In this document: piece by piece, positions 1-5,647 of the stretch
Layout: every line of letters begins with the position of its first letter
How positions within the stretch are numbered: the first letter of the stretch is position 1
Origin: Brevundimonas sp. UBA4609
GTDB taxonomy: Bacteria > Pseudomonadota > Alphaproteobacteria > Caulobacterales > Caulobacteraceae
Length of the DNA: 7,335 nt
Direction of reading: 5' to 3'
Assembly (NCBI GenBank): GCA_002386585.1
Contig: DGIZ01000078.1
Span: 1 to 7,335 of the forward strand
The notes under the pieces: model-generated
The model's input: the letters and a program-made list of their open reading frames with translations, nothing else
Databases searched by the model: none
What the model was told of the DNA's origin: nothing
Translations under genes and position numbers: made by a program

Positions 1-730
1 CCGGCTCGGCGCCGAACGCATAGCGCAGGCCCAGCGTCACGGTGTGCGACTGGTCATAGTCGCCCGACAGGGTCCCGAAGGCCGGAGCGGCCGACTGGGT
101 GGTGTCGAACTCCATGTCGCCCGTCAGGTAACGGTACGTCAGGTCGATGTTGGCGCGGTCGCCCACAGCCCAGGCCAGACCGGCGATCGCCTGAGCGGCG
201 AAATCATAAGAGCGGTCATCCGCTTCAAAGGCGACGCCACGGTTCTGGCGCAGGTAGCCGTTGGTGTCGGTGTTGACGCGGTTCACGCCGACTCCCAGAC
301 CGACGAACGGACGGATGGTCCAGTCCGGCGAGCCGAAGTCGTATAGGACGTTGGCCATCAGCGTCGTCGACGTGATGTCGCCTTCCGGCGAGTGGCACGG
401 GCCGGTGGCCGGGGTCGAGTTGCACAGGCCGTTCGGGCCAGAGACGGCGCGCACGCGACCGATGTCGCCCGAGCGGTAGCCGCCTTCGAGTTCAACGCGC
501 CAGTTCGGGTTGAAACGGTAGCCCAGGCGAGCGAACGCCGCCCAGCCGTCGTTGACTTCCCAGTTCCAGTGGTGGCCGGTCGCCGACGCTTCGGTGTTGA
601 TGTCGTCGATGATGTGGTAGCCGGCGTCGATCGCGCCGTACCAGCCATCGGGCTCCGCCGATGCAGCGCCGGCGGACAGGGCCAGGGCGGCCGCTGCGCT
701 CGACGCCAGGATCAAACTCTTGACACGCAT
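1..730 (-). CDS. Outer-membrane beta-barrel protein, OmpA-type N-terminal domain (partial, 3' end off window)
   Basis: The visible part is 243 residues, starting at ATG 730-728. A GGAGGG Shine-Dalgarno sequence lies at 741-746, ten bases upstream. Residues 1-25 form a Sec signal peptide: basic MRVK start, Ala/Leu-rich core, and a signal peptidase I site ASA|EP after residue 25. The mature part alternates hydrophobic and polar residues in aromatic-rich strands typical of small 8-stranded barrels, such as GWYGAIDAGY (29-38), WAAFARLGYRF (63-73), IRPFVGLGVG (139-148), ANIDLTYRYL (193-202) and VTLGLRYAF (231-239). The last strand resembles the closing strand of an OmpA barrel, and the window ends just after it. 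A C-terminal OmpA-like peptidoglycan-binding domain may therefore follow, but this is inference. Cys103 and Cys112 sit in a predicted surface loop and could form a disulfide. Likely role is an envelope structural protein or minor porin; no substrate can be read from the sequence. Confidence 0.85.
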   Translation of the reverse strand, partial: MRVKSLILASSAAAALALSAGAASAEPDGWYGAIDAGYHIIDDINTEASATGHHWNWEVNDGWAAFARLGYRFNPNWRVELEGGYRSGDIGRVRAVSGPNGLCNSTPATGPCHSPEGDITSTTLMANVLYDFGSPDWTIRPFVGLGVGVNRVNTDTNGYLRQNRGVAFEADDRSYDFAAQAIAGLAWAVGDRANIDLTYRYLTGDMEFDTTQSAAPAFGTLSGDYDQSHTVTLGLRYAFGAEP

Positions 731-824
731 AGTGATGCGGCCCTCCGAGATCTGTTTCAAATGGACGACGCGGAGCATCGCCTGTCGCCTGCATAACAGC
801 GCTGCCTTATCCGGTCGAGCAGGA

Positions 825-850
825 AACTAAGCTATTGCGCCCGGTTGCAA
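825..850 (-). promoter_or_regulatory. Weak candidate promoter for the beta-barrel gene
   Basis: On the minus strand TTGCAA (850-845) is followed after 12 bases by GCTTAGTT (832-825). This loosely resembles the Caulobacter housekeeping pattern of TTGaCgS, a 10-14 base spacer, then GCTANAWC. Only about half of the -10 positions match, so this is a guess. A start just downstream would give a leader of roughly 90 bases before the ATG at 730. Confidence 0.22.
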
Positions 851-878
851 CACCACCGTGGCCTTGAAGCTACACAAA

Positions 879-893
879 GTAAGATTTTGTTAA
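879..893 (-). promoter_or_regulatory. CtrA-like site (TTAA-N7-TTAC)
   Basis: Read on the minus strand, the sequence is TTAA, seven bases, then TTAC. It matches seven of the eight specified bases of the alphaproteobacterial CtrA box TTAA-N7-TTAA. It lies just after the manC stop codon and about 150 bases upstream of the outer-membrane protein start, in the most AT-rich patch of the window. CtrA is the cell-cycle response regulator of Caulobacterales and controls several envelope genes. No well-placed -10 element follows, so function is uncertain. Confidence 0.3.
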
Positions 894-897
894 GAGC

Positions 898-2931
898 TCA
901 CCGAAGCATAGCGCTCGTCTCGACTTCGGAATTAAGAATTCCCGAGCCTGCCAAATGCTCAAAAGCGCCTAGCAGATTATATAAGGCAAGAGCATTTGCA
1001 GCTTCATCGATAAACTCGCCGCCTTCTAGTCGGTTGTCGCGCCACAGGCCTTCAGGCGTCAGATAAAGCCAGACGGCTCGCAGAGCCGCCGCTGCTTCAT
1101 CCGCGAAGAACTTGCGCGATCGCGGCTCGCCCGCTTCCGCCAGCGCCGTGGCGGCCTTCAGCCTCGCGATCTGCGCCTCGAAACGGGCGCGCGGGGGCCG
1201 GCCCGGACCGCCCTCGACGGCTCCGTCCAGAATAACGAGACCCAGGGCGTCCTTTTCGGAGACGCCTCTGGAGTAGAGGCCGCGAATCAGAGCCCACTTG
1301 GCCGTATCGTCGCCCGAATGGGCGAGAAGGCCCGCCGCTTCCAGCATCATGCCGGGCGACGACGCCCCGGCGCCCCTCCCGCCGTCGAACGCGGCCTCGA
1401 CCGAGGCCGCCAGAAGCCGTACCGCTTCAGGCCATGCCGGGTCCGTCGTCGCTTCCGACCAGTCGAGACAGGCCTTCAACATGTCCAGCCGCCCCCTGAC
1501 GCGGTCGGACAGGGTCGCGTCTCGGATCAGATCATCCCGCAGAGCCGCCGCCCGCTCCTGCATGATCGAAGGCTCCAGCCCCGCCTTCGCCGCAACCGCC
1601 CAGGCCGACAGCGCCGCCGCCCCGCCCTCCAGGCGATCCAGCGATCCCGTGACGAGCGCGCGCCACGGCCCTTCCCAGCCCAGTCGCCCAGCCAAGGCGA
1701 AGGCCGCCGCCTGGCGAGCCTGCACCTGCGGGTTCATCGGCGCCGGGATCCGCCGCCCCTCGAGGCTGATCAGTTCACAGAAGTCTCCGTCCTCGGTGCG
1801 CCCCACCGTCGCCCAGAGCGGCAGCGCCCGAAGGCGAAGCCAATCACGCAGGCGCGAAAAACCCTCGTGCAGGTCCTCTTCCGGAGGTTGATGAAAATCC
1901 ATGTGCTGCGGCGAGGAGAGCCGGACGCGCTCCACGATCTTCTTCACCTCCTGGGTCCGGCCCAGATCGCAGACGAGCACCGCGTCCCGCTCCGCGACGA
2001 TGGCTAGGTTTCTGACCCCCAGCGCCGCGACGATCATGCCGTCAGGCGCGCGCGCCATACAGCCTTCGGCGTCCTCGAAGATATGGCCGCCGATCTCCCC
2101 CTCGCCGCTGGCCGCGATCGCGTCCCATGCCCCCAGATCGGACCATTTGAAATCGACCGCCAGCACCGAGGCCAGATCCGTCCGTTCCATGACCGCATAG
2201 TCGATGGAGATTCGCGGCGCCTCCCGGAAGGCCGCGCCCAACAGGATGTCCGCGCCCTCGAGCACCGGCTGCAGCGCCGTCCGGGCCGCCGCTTCGACCC
2301 CCGGGGCGAACCGTTTCAACTCCGCCGCAAGCACGTCGGCGCGGGCGATGAAATTGCCGCTGTTCCAGAGGAACCCTTCGCCGATATAGCGCTCGGCCAG
2401 GTCGCGGCTGGGCTTTTCGATGAAGGCCTCGACGGGAGACAGGCCGGCCGTCAGGGGCTTGATGTAGCCGTAGGCTTCGGACGGTTCGGTCGGGCGCACG
2501 CCCAGGGTGACGATCCGCCCGGTCTCGGCGGCCTTGGCCGCCTTGAGCACGGCCTCGCGAAAGGCCGCGTGATCCGGCACGTGATGGTCCGAGGCCAGGA
2601 AGACGTTCACCGCCGTCGGCTCCTGCGCCAGGGTCCAGTGCGCCGCGGCCGCCATCGCCGCCGCCGAGTCCCGGCTTTCAGGCTCCAGCAGCACGGCCGC
2701 CTCGACGCCGATCTCCAGAAGCTGCTCGAGAATGGCGCGACGATGGAGCGCGCCGCCGATGACCACGATCCGCCCGCCGTCGGCCGCCAGGGGCGCCACC
2801 CGCGCGACGGCCTCCTGGAAGGGCGATCGATTGCCCGCCAGGGGGATGAACTGCTTCGGGCGCGACGGCCGCGACGCGGGCCAGAGGCGCGTCCCGGAAC
2901 CACCGCACATGATCACTGGAAAAAGGCGCAT
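898..2931 (-). CDS. manC: Mannose-1-phosphate guanylyltransferase fused to a degenerate AGE-type isomerase domain
   Basis: The product is 677 residues. Residues 1-345 are a nucleotidyltransferase that makes GDP-mannose from mannose-1-phosphate and GTP in the cytoplasm. Motifs seen: GGSGTRLWP (10-18), RPKQF (24-28), SDHHVPD (114-120), GYIKP (155-159), FIEKP (170-174), WNSG (189-192), SIDYAVME (242-249) and KWSDLGAWD (262-270). Classical bifunctional ManC/AlgA proteins carry a C-terminal cupin isomerase. Here residues ~358-660 instead resemble the (alpha/alpha)6-barrel AGE / mannose-6-phosphate isomerase family: LPLWATVGR (370-378), VQARQ (403-407), AGRLGW (414-419) and PEGLWRD (626-632). The two histidines expected in the PGH and LYH motifs read PGM (526-528) and LYN (650-652), so this half may be catalytically dead. 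ATG at 2931 was chosen because family homology begins there; no good Shine-Dalgarno is visible. An in-frame TTG at 2979 would only add a non-conserved extension. The last 40 codons are unusually AT-rich. Confidence 0.88.
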   Translation of the reverse strand: MRLFPVIMCGGSGTRLWPASRPSRPKQFIPLAGNRSPFQEAVARVAPLAADGGRIVVIGGALHRRAILEQLLEIGVEAAVLLEPESRDSAAAMAAAAHWTLAQEPTAVNVFLASDHHVPDHAAFREAVLKAAKAAETGRIVTLGVRPTEPSEAYGYIKPLTAGLSPVEAFIEKPSRDLAERYIGEGFLWNSGNFIARADVLAAELKRFAPGVEAAARTALQPVLEGADILLGAAFREAPRISIDYAVMERTDLASVLAVDFKWSDLGAWDAIAASGEGEIGGHIFEDAEGCMARAPDGMIVAALGVRNLAIVAERDAVLVCDLGRTQEVKKIVERVRLSSPQHMDFHQPPEEDLHEGFSRLRDWLRLRALPLWATVGRTEDGDFCELISLEGRRIPAPMNPQVQARQAAAFALAGRLGWEGPWRALVTGSLDRLEGGAAALSAWAVAAKAGLEPSIMQERAAALRDDLIRDATLSDRVRGRLDMLKACLDWSEATTDPAWPEAVRLLAASVEAAFDGGRGAGASSPGMMLEAAGLLAHSGDDTAKWALIRGLYSRGVSEKDALGLVILDGAVEGGPGRPPRARFEAQIARLKAATALAEAGEPRSRKFFADEAAAALRAVWLYLTPEGLWRDNRLEGGEFIDEAANALALYNLLGAFEHLAGSGILNSEVETSAMLR

Positions 2932-3047
2932 CCGTGCTGGATATCCCAGTTGGCGTCGAAAACCATACGCGGGATGCAAATGGTTCGAACGATCGTCCGC
3001 CCTTCGGGCGTGACTCCCGCGCCCTTGGCCGCTATCGAGCCCGCACG
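2932..3047. promoter_or_regulatory. Divergent manC / argB control region with inverted repeats
   Basis: This 116-bp gap separates the divergent manC and argB starts and must hold at least one promoter for each unless transcripts start inside the genes. It contains the palindrome GGATATCC (2939-2946), the spaced inverted repeat AACCAT-N13-ATGGTT (2961-2966 and 2980-2985), palindromes GTTCGAAC (2983-2990) and ACGATCGT (2989-2996), and a small hairpin CGCCC-TTC-GGGCG (2998-3010). A GANTC site (GACTC, 3012-3016), the recognition sequence of the CcrM methyltransferase, is also present. No convincing -35/-10 pair could be assigned on either strand. Confidence 0.4.
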
Positions 3048-3977
3048 ATGATAGAGACTGATCGGCAATCCGAGGAACGCGGCTGGGAGACGGCGAAGAC
3101 GCTCGCCGAGGCCCTGCCCTATATCCAGGTTTATGACCGCGAGACCGTGGTCATCAAATACGGCGGCCACGCCATGGGCGAGAGCGCCGTGGCGAAGCAG
3201 TTCGCCGCGGACGTCGTGCTGCTGAAACTGATGGGGGTGAACCCCGTGGTCGTTCACGGCGGCGGCCCTCAGATCAGCGCCATGCTGGACAAGGCGGGGG
3301 TGAAGTCGGCCTTCGTCGACGGCCTGCGCGTGACGGACAGGGACACCATGACGGTGGCCGAGATGGTCCTGTCCGGCGCCGTGAACAAAGAGATCGCCCA
3401 CTGGATCACCGTCGCCGGCAAGGAAGCCGACGTGCGCGGCGTCGGCCTGTCGGGCAAGGATGCGGGCCTGCTGACGGTCGAGAAGACGCGCCGCACCAAG
3501 CGCGATCCCGACAGCATGATCGAGCATGAAGTCGATCTGGGCTTCGTCGGCGAACCGACCAAGGTCGATCCCAAGCTGATCAAGGGGTTGATCGCCTCGG
3601 AGACCGAGGACTGGGTGCCGGTCATCGCCCCCATCGGCGTGGCCGAGGACGGCCAGACCTATAACGTCAACGCCGACACCGTGGCCGGGGCCGTCGCGGG
3701 CGCCCTGCACGCCAAGCGGATGCTGCTGCTGACCGACGTGCCGGGGGTCAAGGGCGCCGACGGCGAGATCATCCGCCAGATGACGCTGGACGAGGCGCAA
3801 GGCCTGATCGACGCGGGCGTCGCCACCGGCGGCATGATCCCCAAGCTGGAGACGGCCATGGCCGCCGTCCGCGCGGGCGTCGAGGCCGTGGTCATCCTGG
3901 ACGGGCGCCGGCCGCACGCCATGCTGGTCGAACTGTTCACCGAGCACGGCGCCGGCACCTTGGTCAAAAGGAAGTGA
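3048..3977 (+). CDS. argB: Acetylglutamate kinase (ArgB)
   Basis: The 309-residue product phosphorylates N-acetyl-L-glutamate with ATP in the second step of cyclic/linear arginine biosynthesis in the cytoplasm. Amino-acid kinase motifs are intact: [10 protein letters not shown] (34-43, with catalytic Lys37 and the glycine-rich loop), [56 protein letters not shown] and the C-terminal EHGAGTLV. The extra N-terminal helix at about residues 14-28 ([15 protein letters not shown]) is the kind found in hexameric, arginine-inhibited ArgB enzymes, so feedback inhibition is likely from family knowledge. ATG 3048 was chosen because it gives the normal family N-terminus. An in-frame GTG at 2934 would add 38 non-conserved residues and almost reach the manC start codon. 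The Shine-Dalgarno is weak. The stop codon overlaps the next gene in GTGA (3974-3977). Confidence 0.96.
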   Translation: MIETDRQSEERGWETAKTLAEALPYIQVYDRETVVIKYGGHAMGESAVAKQFAADVVLLKLMGVNPVVVHGGGPQISAMLDKAGVKSAFVDGLRVTDRDTMTVAEMVLSGAVNKEIAHWITVAGKEADVRGVGLSGKDAGLLTVEKTRRTKRDPDSMIEHEVDLGFVGEPTKVDPKLIKGLIASETEDWVPVIAPIGVAEDGQTYNVNADTVAGAVAGALHAKRMLLLTDVPGVKGADGEIIRQMTLDEAQGLIDAGVATGGMIPKLETAMAAVRAGVEAVVILDGRRPHAMLVELFTEHGAGTLVKRK

Positions 3978-4702
3978 CGGGTTCGGCGTCGAAGACGGCG
4001 CCCGAAACCGCCCGGCCGGACTCCGCCTCGACAGAGATCGGTGCGGACCTGCGTCATGTCCGGTCCTGGGTCTTCGACCTGGACAACACCCTGTATCCGC
4101 CCGAGACGCAGTTCCTGCGTCAGGTGGAGCAGCGCATCAACCAGTATGTCGTGCGGACGTCCGGTCTGGAATCGGCCGAGGCCCTGTCGGTGCAGCGCGG
4201 CTATCTGCATGACTACGGCACCTCCCTCGCCGGGCTGATGATGCACTATGAGATCGACCCGCATCACTTCCTGGCCGAGGTGCATGACGTGCCGCTGGAC
4301 GTGCTGACGCCCGATCCCGGCCTGCACGCGGCGCTGGCGCGGCTGCAGGGTCCGCGCCTGATCTTCACCAACGGCTCGGCCGGTCACGCCAGAAGGGTGA
4401 TGGAGAAGCTGGAGCTGACGCCCTTCTTCGACGGGGTGTTCGCGCTTGAGGACGCCGATCTGATCCCCAAGCCGGACCCGCGCACCTTCCACAAGATGCT
4501 GACGCGCTTCGGCGTCGATCCGGCGACCGCCTGCTTCTTCGAGGACACGCCCAAGAACCTGGAGCCGGCCCGCGACCTGGGCATGACCACCGTCCTGGTC
4601 GGACCCAAGGCCTTCACCGCCGAGGGCGACCACATCCAACACCGGGCCGCCTCCCTCGGCCCCTTCCTGACCACCGCCATGCTGGACGGAGATCCGCAAT
4701 GA
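3974..4702 (+). CDS. HAD-superfamily hydrolase, pyrimidine 5'-nucleotidase-like
   Basis: A 242-residue cytoplasmic HAD phosphatase. All four HAD motifs are visible: DLDNT with nucleophile Asp35 and acid/base Asp37; TNGS (132-135); Lys166 in IPKPDP; and FFEDTPKN with Glu190/Asp191. The helical cap between motifs I and II and the wording [17 protein letters not shown] and FEDTPKNLE match the pyrimidine 5'-nucleotidase branch, which dephosphorylates nucleoside monophosphates; the true substrate cannot be read. The start is assigned to GTG 3974, overlapping the argB stop by four bases, because no in-frame ATG or GTG lies before the conserved core. The first ~25 residues are Ser/Thr/Ala-rich and not family-like. 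An AAGGA stretch sits directly against the GTG, too close for a normal Shine-Dalgarno, so translation probably depends on coupling to argB. The stop overlaps the dapD ATG (ATGA). Confidence 0.88.
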   Translation: MTGSASKTAPETARPDSASTEIGADLRHVRSWVFDLDNTLYPPETQFLRQVEQRINQYVVRTSGLESAEALSVQRGYLHDYGTSLAGLMMHYEIDPHHFLAEVHDVPLDVLTPDPGLHAALARLQGPRLIFTNGSAGHARRVMEKLELTPFFDGVFALEDADLIPKPDPRTFHKMLTRFGVDPATACFFEDTPKNLEPARDLGMTTVLVGPKAFTAEGDHIQHRAASLGPFLTTAMLDGDPQ

Positions 4703-5568
4703 CCGACCTGACCCACCTGGAATCCGTCATCGAGGCCGCCTGGGAAGCCCGCGCCGAGGTCTCGCCCGCCACGCGCGGCGAGGTGCGCGACGCCGTCGAT
4801 ACCGCCCTGGCCCTGCTGGATTCCGGCCAGGCGCGCGTCGCCTCGCGCGGCGAGGACGGCGTGTGGAGCACGCACCAGTGGCTGAAGAAGGCGGTGCTGC
4901 TGTCCTTCCGTCTGAACGACAACGTCATCATGCGCGCCGGCCACGCCCCGACCCTGCCGCTGTCGGCCGATCACCCGGCGGGAATCGGCCCCTTCTGGGA
5001 CAAGGTGCCCAACAAGTTCGGCGACTGGAGCGCCGCCGATTATCAGGCCGCCGGCTTCCGCTCGGTGCCGGGCGCCGTCGTCCGTCGCGGCGCCTATGTC
5101 GGCAAGAACGTGGTGCTGATGCCGTCGTTCGTGAACATCGGCGCCTATGTCGATGAAGGCTCGATGGTCGACGCCTGGGCCACGGTCGGTTCGTGCGCCC
5201 AGATCGGCAAGAACGTCCACCTGTCGGGCGGCGCCGGCATCGGCGGCGTGCTGGAGCCGCTGCAGGCCAACCCGACCATCATCGAGGACGGCTGCTTCAT
5301 CGGCGCCCGCGCCGAGGTGGCCGAGGGCGTCATCGTGCGCGAAGGCGCGGTCCTCGCCATGGGCGTCTATCTGTCGGCTTCGACCAAGATCGTCGACCGG
5401 GCGACCGGCGAAATCTTCCGCGGCGAGGTCCCGGCTTACTCTGTCGTGGTGCCGGGCGCCCTGCCCGACCCGAACGGCGGCCCCAGCCTGTATTGCGCCG
5501 TCATCGTCAAGCGCGTCGACGCCCAGACCCGCGCCAAGACCGGCGTCAACGAACTGCTGCGCGACTGA
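4699..5568 (+). CDS. dapD: 2,3,4,5-tetrahydropyridine-2,6-dicarboxylate N-succinyltransferase (DapD)
   Basis: The 289-residue enzyme transfers succinate from succinyl-CoA to tetrahydrodipicolinate in the succinylase branch of diaminopimelate/lysine synthesis, supplying peptidoglycan. It is slightly longer than the E. coli enzyme. An N-terminal helical domain (~1-110) includes [17 protein letters not shown] (59-75) and WDKVPNKF (100-107). From ~124 to ~250 runs a left-handed beta-helix of hexapeptide repeats, including [55 protein letters not shown] (176-190) and [16 protein letters not shown]. These are the signature stretches of trimeric DapD. The ATG overlaps the upstream stop (ATGA) and has a GGAG Shine-Dalgarno at 4688-4691 with a 7-base spacer. 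In some relatives dapE follows; here the next gene is a protease. Confidence 0.97.
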   Translation: MTDLTHLESVIEAAWEARAEVSPATRGEVRDAVDTALALLDSGQARVASRGEDGVWSTHQWLKKAVLLSFRLNDNVIMRAGHAPTLPLSADHPAGIGPFWDKVPNKFGDWSAADYQAAGFRSVPGAVVRRGAYVGKNVVLMPSFVNIGAYVDEGSMVDAWATVGSCAQIGKNVHLSGGAGIGGVLEPLQANPTIIEDGCFIGARAEVAEGVIVREGAVLAMGVYLSASTKIVDRATGEIFRGEVPAYSVVVPGALPDPNGGPSLYCAVIVKRVDAQTRAKTGVNELLRD

Positions 5569-5584
5569 CGGCACAGCGTTTTTT
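5556..5584 (+). terminator. Weak intrinsic terminator overlapping the dapD stop
   Basis: GCTG (5556-5559) pairs with CAGC (5574-5577). After one C/A mismatch, GC (5561-5562) pairs with GC (5571-5572), leaving an eight-base loop that contains the dapD TGA. Six T residues follow at 5579-5584. The stem is short and imperfect but ends directly at the T-run, as expected for Rho-independent termination of the argB-dapD operon. Confidence 0.35.
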
Positions 5585-5586
5585 CA

Positions 5587-5643
5587 CTCGCCTTCCTGAT
5601 CGCCCAAGGGCCTAATGCGCCTCAGGAATCGGGAGGAGGCGAG
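5587..5643 (+). promoter_or_regulatory. Leader hairpin that can sequester the protease ribosome-binding site
   Basis: CTCGCCT (5587-5593) is complementary to AGGCGAG (5637-5643). With one bulged T, CCT (5595-5597) also pairs with AGG (5634-5636), giving 10 pairs over the strong Shine-Dalgarno GGAGGAGG (5632-5639), which lies 8 bases before the ATG at 5648. A competing 7-bp stem, TTCCTGA (5593-5599) with TCAGGAA (5622-5628), leaves most of the Shine-Dalgarno in an internal loop. The region also holds a GANTC site (GAATC, 5626-5630). No clear promoter is seen in 5569-5647. Confidence 0.45.
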
Positions 5644-5647
5644 AGAG

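Noticed and set aside
901..929. CCGAAG/CTTCGG inverted repeat and the GGAATT-AAG-AATTCC hairpin at 928-942 as a manC terminator
   Set aside because: The loop of the first is 17 bases, both lie within the coding end of manC, and no T-run follows on the minus strand.
2932..2979. Longer manC reading frame starting at TTG 2979
   Set aside because: The added 16 residues are not family-like. ManC homology begins immediately at the ATG at 2931 ([13 protein letters not shown]).
2983..2998. LexA-type SOS box (GTTC-N7-GTTC) between manC and argB
   Set aside because: Only the first GTTC is present; the second half-site reads CGTC, and neither flanking gene is a typical SOS gene.
3012..3016. GANTC sites as evidence of CcrM/GcrA control
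   Set aside because: Five-base degenerate sites occur by chance, and several others lie inside genes in this window, so presence alone is not informative.
2934..3047. Longer argB starting at GTG 2934
   Set aside because: It would add 38 residues of intergenic-like composition before a normal ArgB N-terminus and would almost abut the divergent manC start codon.
1298..3051. Plus-strand open frames inside manC (for example 1318-2007 and 2083-3051)
   Set aside because: They are antisense to a complete ManC with conserved motifs, and their translations are Arg/Pro-rich and low in information.
2913..5574. Long minus-strand open frames opposite argB, the HAD gene and dapD (for example 2913-3947, 3659-4699, 4384-5574)
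   Set aside because: They are antisense shadows of GC-rich coding sequence. Their His/Arg/Gly/Asp-rich translations show no family motifs, while the plus-strand genes are unmistakable.
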